This document shows, piece by piece, positions 1-8,888 of a stretch of DNA of 64,000 bases (its first letter is position 1; every line of letters starts with the position of its first letter). The position numbers and the translations under genes are program-made. The DNA lies in the NCBI RefSeq assembly GCF_004364245.1, contig NZ_SOAV01000006.1, positions 124,001 through 188,000 of the forward strand, given 5' to 3'. The notes under the pieces were generated by a model that searched no databases, was not told the DNA's origin, and was given only the letters and a program-made list of their open reading frames with translations. This DNA is from Streptomyces sp. BK208 (GTDB taxonomy: Bacteria > Actinomycetota > Actinomycetes > Streptomycetales > Streptomycetaceae).

Positions 1-1036
1 ACTGGATCTCCTGGACTTCCATGTCCTGCGTCGTCTCGAACGTGCCGTCCGGCAGGTCGCCCTGGGCGCCGCCGGTGCCCTCCCAGGAGATCTCCCAGGT
101 GATCGAGGCGCTCAGCTGGTACGGTCCGCCGTTCGACGCGCGCAGGTAACGGATGCCGCAGGGCGGGGTCTCGTCGGCCTTGCCCTTCGCGTACGGCGTA
201 CCGATGGAGCCGTCGGCGTCGATCTCGCAGTCGCCGGAGGCGGGGAAGGTCTCGGCGTCGGCGGTGCCGGGTTCAAGGTGGAGGGCGACGGGCTTGGCGG
301 TCGTCTCCGCCCACAGCCCGGTGCCGGGCAGCTCGGCCCGGACCTTGACCTCCTTGAAGGTGCCCTTGTCCAGCCAGACCCAGGTGGGGAGATTGACGGT
401 GGACTTGGCGGCCGGCTTTGCCTCGATCTCGGTGGCGGGGACCTCGACCTTGTCGTAGGCGTACTCCGCGAGGGTCTGCGGAGTCGGTGCATTCGGGTCG
501 TCGGGGATCTCGCCCGCGTCCTGCCAGAACATGAGCCTGTTGCAGAGGGACGTATCGTCGAGGCCGGCAAGCCGCGGAGCGACTCCGCGCCAGAAGTAGC
601 CCTTCTTGCCCAGGTTGTAGTCCTTGTAGCCCTTCACCGAAGACGGGGTCCCGAAATAGTTGGGCGCGTCCTTGCCGTCCTTGAAGTGATCGGTCCACAA
701 CTGCGACCCGTACCACCCCTGGCGGAGGCTGACGTCACCACCGGCGTCGTGCTCCGCGAAGTCCTTGAGTTCCTCAGGAGTGAACACCGGTTCGTACCAG
801 CAGGGCGGCGGTTCCCAGTTGACGTCGGTTGCGCTCAGGCTTCCCCGTTTGCCGTCCGTCGGGCCGTCCACCTGCGTGACCCTGATGCTGGTGCGCTGGG
901 CGGAGGCGGTCAGTTCCTTGCCCTCGGCCTCGCCTCTCGTGTCGGATCCGCCGAAGGCGTGGGCGGGAGCGGAGTACACGAGGACGGTGGTCAGTGACGC
1001 AGCGATGACCGGCAGGCCCCTGTGCCAGACCCTCAC
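1..1036 (-). CDS. Secreted protein of unknown function, C-terminus cut by window edge
   Basis: Reading the complement from a GTG at 1036 gives 345 codons with no stop before the left edge, so only the N-terminal part is visible. The protein starts with a short basic/hydrophobic stretch ending in APAHA, a likely Sec signal peptide with cleavage near residue 28. The mature part is rich in Trp, Gly, Pro and Asp, with scattered cysteines, and I recognise no domain. The GTG overlaps the stop of the preceding lipoprotein gene (GTGA), so the two are co-translated. An extracellular role is inferred from the signal peptide only. I am sure it is coding (continuous codon bias); the function is unknown. 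Confidence 0.75.
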   Translation of the reverse strand, partial: MRVWHRGLPVIAASLTTVLVYSAPAHAFGGSDTRGEAEGKELTASAQRTSIRVTQVDGPTDGKRGSLSATDVNWEPPPCWYEPVFTPEELKDFAEHDAGGDVSLRQGWYGSQLWTDHFKDGKDAPNYFGTPSSVKGYKDYNLGKKGYFWRGVAPRLAGLDDTSLCNRLMFWQDAGEIPDDPNAPTPQTLAEYAYDKVEVPATEIEAKPAAKSTVNLPTWVWLDKGTFKEVKVRAELPGTGLWAETTAKPVALHLEPGTADAETFPASGDCEIDADGSIGTPYAKGKADETPPCGIRYLRASNGGPYQLSASITWEISWEGTGGAQGDLPDGTFETTQDMEVQEIQ

Positions 1037-1680
1037 TTCGCGCACTCGCCCCTCTCCGAACGGACGGAGGCGTTCTGCCACACGCCCTGGCTGCTCTTGC
1101 GGAGGGTTACCAGGTAATACACCTCGGGATCCATGTCCTTGGGATTCCCTTCGACCTTTCCGGTCTTCCGGTGCTTCGTGTAAGCGTCACTCTCGTTCGT
1201 GCAGTAGCCGAGAGACGCCGTGCTGCCGTCGTCGAGCAGGCTGACCTTGGGGCCGAAGACCGGCAGCTTGCCGATGACCGTCACGTTCTTGTCGGTGTAC
1301 GACCTGATCCACTTCTTGCTCTGCGCGTGGCCTGAGTCAGTGTCGTAGAAGGCGACGGCTTCACTGTCGGGGTCGTTGGCGATGATCGCGGCGTATCCCG
1401 CCCGCAGCTCTTCCTTGGCGTCATTGAGAACAGCCTGCTCCTTGGCGTCGCTGCTCTTCCAGTTTTCGAAGGTCAGCTGGAAGCTGCTGGGAAGCTCGAT
1501 CGCCGGACGCTCGACGCCGGGTGATGCGGAGGGGGAGGCCGACTCCGATGCCGAAGGACTCCCCGTCTCCGCCCCCTTGATGTCGTCCGGCGAGGAATCT
1601 TCCCCGCCGCAGGCGGTCAGGAGCAGGGACGCCGTCGCGGCGAAGGTGGCGGCGGTCATGGTGAGGGCGCTGCGGGCCAC
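1033..1680 (-). CDS. Small lipoprotein of unknown function
   Basis: 215 aa. The GTG at 1680 is chosen because it follows a GGGGGGAA ribosome site and is directly followed by a lipoprotein signal with lipobox LLTAC. Longer upstream readings would add a poor N-terminus. After the lipid-attached Cys comes a Ser/Pro/Glu-rich linker, then a domain of about 150 residues containing the phrase AGYAAIIANDPDSEAVAFYD and two late cysteines. The fold resembles small actinobacterial NTF2-like lipoproteins, but that is an impression only. It is the first gene of a two-gene unit with the downstream secreted protein (4-bp overlap). Expected location is the outer face of the membrane. Confidence 0.75.
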   Translation of the reverse strand: MARSALTMTAATFAATASLLLTACGGEDSSPDDIKGAETGSPSASESASPSASPGVERPAIELPSSFQLTFENWKSSDAKEQAVLNDAKEELRAGYAAIIANDPDSEAVAFYDTDSGHAQSKKWIRSYTDKNVTVIGKLPVFGPKVSLLDDGSTASLGYCTNESDAYTKHRKTGKVEGNPKDMDPEVYYLVTLRKSSQGVWQNASVRSERGECAK

Positions 1681-1954
1681 TGGTGTTCCCCCCGGGATAC
1701 GACGTGTGCGACAGGGAACGAAGCTACCAGGGGCGCGCTCTGACCGGTTTTCGGGGATTGTGCGCGGAGTGTGAAGGCGGAGTCCGCAGAGGCGGGCAAA
1801 CGGCATGAAGCGGGCGGACGTTGTGATGCGGGCCTCCCTCGCCCCTTCGCCGCCGACGGTGGGAGTCCATAAGATCTCGGTAGGCTCAGCACACCCCTCA
1901 TCCCGGACGCCCCGCGGCCTGCGCCGCCCACGACCACGACCCAGGACTCCGCCC

Positions 1955-4900
1955 ATGCCGCGACGCCGCACATCAAGCTCCTCAAGCTCGACGGCTCCCT
2001 CGGCACCCTCCGCACCGAGGAACCGCACGCCTCAGCCCGTGCGGGTGCGGCGGCGGTCGTTCGGGGACTTCGTCAAGGCGTTCCTCGCCTTCGTGGTGCT
2101 GCTGGTGCTGGTCGTCGGCGTGCCCCTCGCGCTGGCCACCCAGATCGGCTGGCCGCTGCCCGACGGCGCGCCGAGCCTGGACTGGCTGCAGCGTGAGATC
2201 ACCGTCTCCACCTTCCTGCACATCCTCACCGTCATCGTCTGGTTCGCCTGGGCGCAGTTCACCGCCTGCGTGCTCGTCGAGGTCAAGGCCGCGCTGTCCG
2301 GCGTAGGGGTGCCGGGGCGGGTGCCCGGGTCGGGGCCCAGTCAGCTCCTCGCCCGGCAGCTCGTCGCCGCGCTGCTCCTCGTCGGTGCCACCGCGGCGAG
2401 CCTCACGCCGGGGCTGTCCCAGCTCGGGCAGAGCCTGGAGGGGAACCAGAAGCCGTCCGTCGCCGCCGCCCAGCAGACGCCGGGACTCTTCGCCCAGCAG
2501 CAGGAGCAGGCCGCCGCCACCGCGAACGCCCTCGCCGAGCAGGCGGGGCAGGCCGGACAGTCCGCGGCCCGGGCCGACGGAGGTTCCGCCGCCGCGCGCG
2601 GGGACACGAAGTACTACCGGATCCAGCCGCCGGAGGGGCGTCACCACGACTCCCTGTGGGAGGTGGCCGAACGGCACCTCGGTGACGGACGCCGGTACAA
2701 GGAGATCTTCGAGCTGAACAAGGACCGGGTGCAGCCGGACGGGTCCCGCCTGTCGGAGGCGTCCCTCATCCGGCCCGGCTGGATCATGGAGATGCCCGGC
2801 GACGCCCGCGGCGGCGAGCTGGTCGAGATGCCCGACGAGGCGCCGGACGTCCCCGAGCAGGTGCAGCAGCAAATCAGCGACTACGCGCAGAGCGGGGACC
2901 ACGCCCGGGGCGGAGGGGGAGCGCAGGGCGGTGACGCGCAGGTCTCGCTGCCCGAGCAGCGGCCCGCGCCCACGCCCGCGAACCCCGTCACGCCGGCCAC
3001 TCCCGTCCCCGGTGCCGGGCAGCGGCACGCCACCCCCGCCGCCGGCCAGGCCGAGGACTCCTTCGGGCTGCCCGAGGCGCTCCTCGCGTCGCCGCTGCTC
3101 GCCGCAGGTCTCCTCGGTGCCCTCGGGCGCCGGCGCCGGCAGGCGATGTGGCAGTCGGCGCTGGGCGCGGTCGGCGGGCGGCGCGGCATGGAGCCGCCCA
3201 CGCCGACCGGCGACGCGCAGGACGTGCAGGACGCGCTGCTCGTCGGCGCCGACCCCGAGGGTGTACGCCTGCTCGACCGGTCGCTGCGCGGGCTGGCCGC
3301 CGCCCTCGCCGCCGAGTCCCGCCCGCTGCCCGTCGTCTACGCGGCCTGGATGAGCGGCAACGGCGACCTGCACCTGCAGCTCGCCCAGCCCGCAGGGAAG
3401 CCGCCCGCGCCCTGGCAGCAGGGGCAGGACCAGACCTTCTGGATGCTCGCCCGCGCCGACGCCGAGGGGTACGAGGACGCCGAGACGGCCGCGCCCTACC
3501 CCGGGCTCGTCAGCCTCGGCACCATGGACGACTCCCGGCTGCTGCTCAACCTGGAGGCCGTGCCCGGCATCGTCTCGCTGAGCGGCGCCGAGTCCGACCG
3601 GGCCGCCGTGTTCGCGTCGGTCGCCGCCGAACTGGCCACCAACGGCTGGTCGGACCGTATGACCATCACCCTGGTGGGGTTCGGGGACGATCTCACGCCC
3701 CTCGCGCCCAACCGGATCCGGCATCTCGACGGTTTCGAGGACCTCTTCGAGACCATGTCGGCCGAGACCCGGCAGCGGCGCGGAGCGCTCGGGGCCGCCG
3801 GGCACGACTCCGTGCTCACCGGCCGCACCGGCCCCGCCCAGCACACCCGCTGGGCGCCGCACCTCGTCCTGCTCGCCGCCCGGCCCTCCGACGACGACGC
3901 GCTGCGGCTGGCCGAACTCGCCGCCGACGCCGACCGGCTCGGCATCGGCTACCTCGTCGGCACCGAGGGCACCGACCTGCCCGGCGCCGCCTGGGAGATG
4001 GAGATCACCGGCGCGGGCCGGCTGCTCGCGCCGCTGCTCGGGCTGGAGCTGGAAGCCCAGCTGCTGCCCCTCGCCCAGCAGCGTGCCGTCGTCGAGCTGT
4101 TCACCGACGCCGATCCCGGCTCCGGCCCCGAGGGCGGTCCCGGCCGGCCGGGCAACGCGCCGCCGTTCCTCGTCGACGTCAGCGAGCAGGGCCGGCCCGC
4201 CGTGTACGCCCGCCTCGTCGGCTCGTACGAGATCATCGGCCTGGACGCGCCCGACGGCGAGCGCAGCGCCCTGCTGCACGAGGCGCTGGCGCTGCTCCTG
4301 CTGCACCGCGAGGGCGTCCACCCGCGCGTGCTGTCCTCCGCGCTGTGGCCGCGCGGCGTGACCCCGGACGTGCGCGACGCGCTGCTGGAGCGGCTGCGGG
4401 CCTGGCTCGGCGCCGACCCCGACGGCACACCGCGGCTCGCCACCGACGCGACCGGACGGCTCACCCTCGCCAAGTCCGTCGTCTCCGACCTCGACGTGCT
4501 GCGCTCCCTCTACTACGAGGCCACGCAGGGCCGGGGCGCCGGCAGCCGCCAGGTGCGCGGGCGGCTGCTCACCGACGCCCTGGTGCTGGTGCGCGGACCG
4601 CTGCTCGCCGACCGGCCCCAGGGCCGCTACCGCTGGCTCACCCACGAGATCGTCGACGCCCAGCTCCCGCTGCTCGTCGCCGACACCGGGCTGGCGCTCT
4701 CCGAGTTCCACCTGGAGAAGAACCGTGCGGAGAAGGCCATCGAGGCGCTGAACGCGGCGCTGCGCACCGCCCCCGCCGACGAGCGCCTGTGGCACGAGCT
4801 GCTGCGCGCCACGCACGCCACCGGCGACCCCGGCCGGCTGCGCGCCCTCGCCGCCGACCTCGTCGGCCGCAGCGGGGCTCGTGGACTGCCGCCCCGCACC

Positions 4901-4960
4901 GAGGCGCTGCTCGACGAACTGCTGCCGACCTGGCGCGAGGGCGTCGCCGCCGCCGGATGA
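1955..4960 (+). CDS. Membrane-anchored LysM / winged-helix / BTAD regulator
   Basis: 1001 aa. The ATG at 1955 is chosen for an AGGA ribosome site 8 bp upstream. The order seen is: basic N-terminus; three hydrophobic segments (about 31-60, 88-112, 128-150); an Ala/Gln-rich stretch; a LysM-like domain (about 219-285, with SLWEVAERHLGDGRRYKEIF); a Pro/Ala-rich spacer; a fourth hydrophobic segment (about 370-386) followed by RRRR; a large soluble region; a SARP-like winged helix (about 753-840, with VLSSALWP); and a BTAD-type helical domain (about 843-990). By the positive-inside rule, LysM would face the wall and the winged helix the cytoplasm. This suggests a one-protein wall sensor and transcription factor. 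It overlaps the prepilin peptidase gene by 4 bp (ATGA), which hints at control of a pilus or surface appendage. Confidence 0.85.
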   Translation: MPRRRTSSSSSSTAPSAPSAPRNRTPQPVRVRRRSFGDFVKAFLAFVVLLVLVVGVPLALATQIGWPLPDGAPSLDWLQREITVSTFLHILTVIVWFAWAQFTACVLVEVKAALSGVGVPGRVPGSGPSQLLARQLVAALLLVGATAASLTPGLSQLGQSLEGNQKPSVAAAQQTPGLFAQQQEQAAATANALAEQAGQAGQSAARADGGSAAARGDTKYYRIQPPEGRHHDSLWEVAERHLGDGRRYKEIFELNKDRVQPDGSRLSEASLIRPGWIMEMPGDARGGELVEMPDEAPDVPEQVQQQISDYAQSGDHARGGGGAQGGDAQVSLPEQRPAPTPANPVTPATPVPGAGQRHATPAAGQAEDSFGLPEALLASPLLAAGLLGALGRRRRQAMWQSALGAVGGRRGMEPPTPTGDAQDVQDALLVGADPEGVRLLDRSLRGLAAALAAESRPLPVVYAAWMSGNGDLHLQLAQPAGKPPAPWQQGQDQTFWMLARADAEGYEDAETAAPYPGLVSLGTMDDSRLLLNLEAVPGIVSLSGAESDRAAVFASVAAELATNGWSDRMTITLVGFGDDLTPLAPNRIRHLDGFEDLFETMSAETRQRRGALGAAGHDSVLTGRTGPAQHTRWAPHLVLLAARPSDDDALRLAELAADADRLGIGYLVGTEGTDLPGAAWEMEITGAGRLLAPLLGLELEAQLLPLAQQRAVVELFTDADPGSGPEGGPGRPGNAPPFLVDVSEQGRPAVYARLVGSYEIIGLDAPDGERSALLHEALALLLLHREGVHPRVLSSALWPRGVTPDVRDALLERLRAWLGADPDGTPRLATDATGRLTLAKSVVSDLDVLRSLYYEATQGRGAGSRQVRGRLLTDALVLVRGPLLADRPQGRYRWLTHEIVDAQLPLLVADTGLALSEFHLEKNRAEKAIEALNAALRTAPADERLWHELLRATHATGDPGRLRALAADLVGRSGARGLPPRTEALLDELLPTWREGVAAAG

Positions 4961-5775
4961 ACACGGCCATGGGCATCGACGTCGATCTCGCGGTCGTCCT
5001 CGTCGCCGCGCTGTGGGGCGCGGTCACGGGCGCGCTGCTGCCGCGTGCCGCCTACCGGTTCTCCGCCCCCTCCGGGGAGGCGTGGCGCACCGCGTGCCCC
5101 GGCGGCCACCCGGTCCGGGGCTGGGCCGGCCGGGCCCGCTGCCGGGACTGCGACCCGGCGCGGGGGGCGACGGAGCCGACGTACGACGCCACCACCGGCG
5201 CCGAGTACCACCGGGTGCCGCCGGCGGTGCCCTACGGGCCGAGCCGCCTCGTCCTCGCTCCCGTCACCGCCCTCGTCTGCGCCGCCCTCGCCGCCGCCAC
5301 CGGGACCCGGCCCGAACTCGCCGTCTGGCTGCTGCTCGCCCCGGTCGGCGTGCTGCTGGCCGTCGTCGACCTGAAGGTACGGCGGCTGCCCGACCCGCTC
5401 ACCCTGCCGCTCGCCGGTGCCGCACTCGCCCTGCTCGGCCTGGCAGCGCTCGTGCCCGAGCACGCGGGGGAGTGGACCACCGCCCTGCTGGGCGCCCTCG
5501 CGCTCGGCGCCGGCTACCTGGTGCTGTTCCTCGTCAACCCGGCCGGCATGGGCTTCGGCGACGTCAAGCTCGCGCTCACGGCCGGCGCCGCCCTCGGCTG
5601 GTACGGCTGGCCCACGCTGATGCTGGGCACCTTCGCCGGGTTCCTGCTCGGGGCGCTGTACGGCGGCGCCCTCCTGGTCGCCCGGCGCGCGGACCGCAAG
5701 ACGGCCATCCCCTTCGGTCCCTTCCTCATCGCGGGAGCCTTCCTCGGCGTCCTGGCCGGGGCCTACGCGGCCTGA
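4957..5775 (+). CDS. Type IV prepilin peptidase (A24 family)
   Basis: 272 aa membrane aspartic peptidase that would cut and possibly methylate type IV/Flp pilin precursors on the cytoplasmic side. Both catalytic Asp motifs are visible: VDLKVRRLPDPLTLP (about residue 140) and GMGFGDVKL (about residue 200, the GxGD motif). The N-terminal soluble part has CPGGHPVRGW followed by CRDC, comparable to the Cys-rich zinc region of GspO/PilD-type enzymes. Several hydrophobic segments follow. The start overlaps the BTAD gene stop (ATGA). No pilin gene is visible in the window, so its substrate is presumably encoded to the left or elsewhere. An ATG 12 bp further in (4969) is a possible alternative start. 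Confidence 0.9.
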   Translation: MNTAMGIDVDLAVVLVAALWGAVTGALLPRAAYRFSAPSGEAWRTACPGGHPVRGWAGRARCRDCDPARGATEPTYDATTGAEYHRVPPAVPYGPSRLVLAPVTALVCAALAAATGTRPELAVWLLLAPVGVLLAVVDLKVRRLPDPLTLPLAGAALALLGLAALVPEHAGEWTTALLGALALGAGYLVLFLVNPAGMGFGDVKLALTAGAALGWYGWPTLMLGTFAGFLLGALYGGALLVARRADRKTAIPFGPFLIAGAFLGVLAGAYAA

Positions 5776-5800
5776 GCACGAGCGGGCGAAACGCCTGGCG

Positions 5801-5806
5801 TACGCT
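5801..5806 (+). promoter_or_regulatory. Possible -10 element for mqnC
   Basis: TACGCT fits the TANNNT -10 pattern and lies 47 bp before the mqnC GTG, in the only gap (78 bp) between the prepilin peptidase gene and mqnC. No convincing -35 hexamer is visible at 17-18 bp, so this is weak. Confidence 0.3.
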
Positions 5807-5853
5807 GGTCGCGTCCGTCCACAACCCTTACGAACCTTGCGAAAGGGACGCCG

Positions 5854-7053
5854 GTGACCGAGAAGGCCGACCTTCAGCCCATCCTCGACCGCGCCGCCGC
5901 CGGTGGGCGGATCACTCCCGAAGAGGCGCTGGACCTGTACCGCGACGCTCCGCTGCACGCGCTGGGCGCCGCCGCCGACGCCGTGCGCCGCCGCCGGTAC
6001 GCCGGTACGGAGCACATCGCGACGTACATCATCGAGCGCAACATCAACTACACGAACGTGTGCGTCACGGCGTGCAAGTTCTGCGCCTTCTACGCCGCGC
6101 CGAAGGACACCGCCAAGGGCTGGTCCCGCGACCTCGACGACATCCTGCGCCGCTGCGCGGAGACGATCGAGCTGGGCGGCACGCAGATCATGTTCCAGGG
6201 CGGCCACCACCCGGACTACGGCGTCGAGTACTACGAGAAGCACTTCGCCGCCATCAAGAAGGAGTTCCCCGAGCTCGTCATCCACAGCCTGGGGGCGAGC
6301 GAGGTCGAGCACATGGCGCGGATCTCGAAGGTGTCGGTCGAGGAGGCCATCACCCGCATCCACGCGGCCGGGCTCGACTCCTTCGCGGGGGCCGGCGCGG
6401 AGCTGCTGCCCGAGCGGCCGCGCAAGGCGATCGCGCCGCTGAAGGAGTCCGGCGAGCGCTGGCTGGAGATCATGGAGATCGCCCACAACCTGGGTGTGGA
6501 GTCCACCTCCACGATGCTCATGGGCACCGGTGAGACCAACGCCGAGCGCATCGAGCACCTGCGGATGATCCGGGACGTGCAGGACCGCACCGGCGGCTTC
6601 CGCGCCTTCATCCCGTACACCTACCAGCCCGAGAACAACCACCTGAAGGGCCGCACGCAGGCCACGCTCTTCGAGTACCTGCGGATGATCGCCATCGCCC
6701 GCGTGTTCCTCGACAACGTCGCGCACATCCAGGGGTCGTGGCTGACCACGGGCAAGGAGGTCGGTCAACTCTCCCTGCACTACGGCGCGGACGACCTCGG
6801 CTCGATCATGCTGGAGGAGAACGTGGTCTCCTCCGCCGGTGCCAAGCACCGCTCCAACCGGATGGAGATCATCGATCTGATCCGGAAGGCCGGACGGGTG
6901 CCGGCGCAGCGCGCGACGACGTACGAGCACCTCGTCGTGCACGACGACCCGGCGAACGACCCCGTCGACGAGCGCGTGGTCTCCCACATCTCGTCCACGG
7001 CCATCGAGGGTGGCACCGCCCACCCCGAGCTGAAGCTGCTGGCGTCCAACTGA
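5854..7053 (+). CDS. mqnC: Cyclic dehypoxanthinyl futalosine synthase
   Basis: 399 aa radical SAM enzyme of the futalosine route to menaquinone. It cyclises dehypoxanthine futalosine to the spiro-compound used by MqnD. The 4Fe-4S site CVTACKFC (Cys 70, 74, 77; CX3CX2C) is typical of the MqnC/MqnE/CofH group. Further MqnC-like features are the GGTQIMFQGGHHPDYG stretch and the C-terminal GADDLGSIMLEENVVSSAG region. The GTG start at 5854 has GAAAGGGA upstream. This route is established for Streptomyces coelicolor. Other quinone genes nearby are menG, a MenJ-like reductase and a polyprenyl synthase. The protein is cytoplasmic, full length, and nothing in it is unusual. Confidence 0.96.
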   Translation: MTEKADLQPILDRAAAGGRITPEEALDLYRDAPLHALGAAADAVRRRRYAGTEHIATYIIERNINYTNVCVTACKFCAFYAAPKDTAKGWSRDLDDILRRCAETIELGGTQIMFQGGHHPDYGVEYYEKHFAAIKKEFPELVIHSLGASEVEHMARISKVSVEEAITRIHAAGLDSFAGAGAELLPERPRKAIAPLKESGERWLEIMEIAHNLGVESTSTMLMGTGETNAERIEHLRMIRDVQDRTGGFRAFIPYTYQPENNHLKGRTQATLFEYLRMIAIARVFLDNVAHIQGSWLTTGKEVGQLSLHYGADDLGSIMLEENVVSSAGAKHRSNRMEIIDLIRKAGRVPAQRATTYEHLVVHDDPANDPVDERVVSHISSTAIEGGTAHPELKLLASN

Positions 7054-7060
7054 CGCCGCC

Positions 7061-7660
7061 GTGCTGACGATCCACGTCGCCGAGGCCTCGCCCGAGTCAG
7101 CCGTCGTGGCCGACGGCGCGCATCTCGCCGCCGTCGGCTCGTACGAGGAGCTGGTCGCCGACCACCCGCGGGCGCGGGTGCGCCGGTGGCCCGGACTCCT
7201 GACGCCCGGACTGCTCAACCCGTACGGTCCGGAGCTGCTGGAGCAGGCGTACCACCCCGACCCGCGCGAAGCGGACCGGCTCGGTACCGAGCCGGTCTTC
7301 GGGGAGCGCGGGCTCGCACTCCTCGCCGGCAACCCGTCCGCGCGGGGTGCCAGCGCCCGCCGCGGAGTGCAGCGCATGCTGGCGCACGGAACGGTCGCCG
7401 TCGCCGGTGAGCTGCGCGGGCGCGCGGCCCTGGACGCGGTGCGCGGAGCGGGGCTCGCCCTGGCGGGGCGCCCGGCCGGCCTGCCCGGGCCCGCGTCGTT
7501 CTCGCCGGTGCCGCTGGTGCTGCTTCCCGCGCTCGCCCCCGGGAACCCCGCCCGCTTCGCGGTGTTCGACGTGCCCGACCGGGCCGCGCTGGTGCGGGAC
7601 GGCGCGTCCGCGTGCGTGGCGACCGTCGTCGCGGGCCGGATCGTGTACCGGCGGCGCTGA
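7061..7660 (+). CDS. Imidazolonepropionase-like protein lacking the catalytic barrel
   Basis: 199 aa, GTG start 8 bp after mqnC. The first 60 residues resemble the small beta-domain that opens amidohydrolases: LTIHVA..., VADGAHLAAVG, then LLTPGLLNPYG where active enzymes have TPGLxDxHxH. The metal-binding HxH is absent. The last 50 residues resemble the closing part of the same beta-domain (LAPGNPARFAVFDV..., ACVATVVAGRIVYRR). Only about 80 residues lie between, so the metal-binding TIM barrel is missing. Proteins of this type are usually named imidazolonepropionase-like. The place after mqnC is suggestive because aminodeoxyfutalosine deaminases are amidohydrolases, but catalysis looks impossible here. 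A binding or structural role, or a relic, is possible. Confidence 0.8.
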   Translation: MLTIHVAEASPESAVVADGAHLAAVGSYEELVADHPRARVRRWPGLLTPGLLNPYGPELLEQAYHPDPREADRLGTEPVFGERGLALLAGNPSARGASARRGVQRMLAHGTVAVAGELRGRAALDAVRGAGLALAGRPAGLPGPASFSPVPLVLLPALAPGNPARFAVFDVPDRAALVRDGASACVATVVAGRIVYRRR

Positions 7661-7667
7661 GCGCACG

Positions 7668-8696
7668 CTAGCCCGCGAACGCCTCCGCGAACGCGCCGCT
7701 CTCCTGTTCCACCCCGCTGCAGTCGGTCAGCGCGTCCTGGGCGGACGCGTCGTCCGCGCACCGCCGGTCCCGGAACGCCGCCCACATCGACACCCAGGCG
7801 ACGCCCTTCTCCACGGCGAAGGCGCGGACCTCGGCGGCGTCTTCGAGGGTGAAGGTCTCCCCGGCGACGTCGTTGACGCCGAGCATCGAGGTGAGCGCCA
7901 TGCCCCGCCAGGCGTCCGCGTCGGAGGTGCCGAAGACCTTCCTCAGCTGCGTGTGGGCGGCCTTCGCCGAGGTGAGGGCGTAGTCGCCCATGTCGGCGGT
8001 GTACGACTCTCCGTAGTTCATGGTCATGAGGTTGACCGTGGAGACCCGCACGCCGTGGTCGTTCGCCGACGCCAGCAGCGCCAGGCCGTCGGTGTCCAGG
8101 CCCGAGGGCATCACCGGGAGGGTGAAGGAGACCTGGAGGCCGCCGCGTTCCTCCTGGAGCAGCGCGATCGCCTCCGAACGCAGGGCGACGGAGTCGGCGT
8201 CGGTCAGCTCGTCGCCCTCCACGTCGAAGTCCGCCCGCACGGACCCGGCGGCGTCCAGGGCGGCGCCGTACGCCGCCGCCAGCGCGGGGGCGCTGTCGCA
8301 GGCGGCGGCGAGTTCCGTGCCGGACGCGCCGCCGAAGGAGACGCGGACGGTGGCGCCGGACGCCTTCAGCTTCTCGACGCGGGCGGCGACGGAGGCGTCG
8401 TCGATCTCCTGGACACCGTTCCAGCGGGGGACGCAGCCGTCGCCGGACGAGATGACGAACGCCAGGTTGTACACCGTGGGGGAGCCCGCCGTGTCGGTGG
8501 CGGAGGCCGTGGTGGCGCTGACGTAGGGGGCGTAGGCGGTGGCCGGCGCGGAGGACGCCGAGGACGCCGAGGACGCCGAGGACGCGGGCGGTGCCGCGGG
8601 GGCCGCGTCGGTGGTGCCGCCCCGTCCGGCGCAGCCCGCGGTGGCCAGGGTGAACAACAGGGCGCACCCGGCCGCCGCGTTCCGGTGAACCCTCAT
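7668..8696 (-). CDS. GH18-like (chitinase-like) lipoprotein
   Basis: 342 aa. The N-terminus MRVHRNAAAGCALLFTLATAGC ends in a lipobox (ATAGC), followed by an Ala/Ser linker with a repeated SSA unit, then a glycoside-hydrolase-18-like domain. The barrel motifs are recognisable: YNLAFVI, VRVSFGGASG (the SxGG strand) and VRADFDVEGDEL in place of DGxDxDxE. The last two Asp and the catalytic Glu are kept, while the first Asp is Val. A conserved VNLMTMNYG strand follows. It probably acts on or binds an amino-sugar polymer outside the cell. It is divergent from the polysaccharide synthase cluster, which suggests a shared pathway, as PgaB-type proteins also carry a GH18-like domain. Confidence 0.85.
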   Translation of the reverse strand: MRVHRNAAAGCALLFTLATAGCAGRGGTTDAAPAAPPASSASSASSASSAPATAYAPYVSATTASATDTAGSPTVYNLAFVISSGDGCVPRWNGVQEIDDASVAARVEKLKASGATVRVSFGGASGTELAAACDSAPALAAAYGAALDAAGSVRADFDVEGDELTDADSVALRSEAIALLQEERGGLQVSFTLPVMPSGLDTDGLALLASANDHGVRVSTVNLMTMNYGESYTADMGDYALTSAKAAHTQLRKVFGTSDADAWRGMALTSMLGVNDVAGETFTLEDAAEVRAFAVEKGVAWVSMWAAFRDRRCADDASAQDALTDCSGVEQESGAFAEAFAG

Positions 8697-8888
8697 GAGC
8701 CACTCTCCCGTTTCGTCCGTTGTCGTCGTCGGACCAGTGAAGGTGGCACGCGTTCCTGGGTCTTCGCTGAGGAAAGGGCGCTCCGCGGTGCCGTCTCCCA
8801 GGAAACGGACAGGACGGGCCGCTTTTCACCGGAATCTCTCAAGAACCTGCCAGTCGACGACAGGCAAGGCTCCCTAACGTCCGGGGGC
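8697..8888. promoter_or_regulatory. Divergent promoter region of the polysaccharide locus
   Basis: This 192-bp interval separates the divergent starts of the GH18-like lipoprotein gene (minus) and the small anchored protein gene (plus), so it must hold both promoters. I found no consensus hexamer pair or operator that I would defend. Confidence 0.4.

Noticed and set aside
4627-8829. Very long minus-strand frames opposite the prepilin peptidase, mqnC and lipoprotein genes
   Set aside because: These are GC-bias shadows of real plus-strand genes; they carry Arg/Pro-rich nonsense and no recognisable domain.
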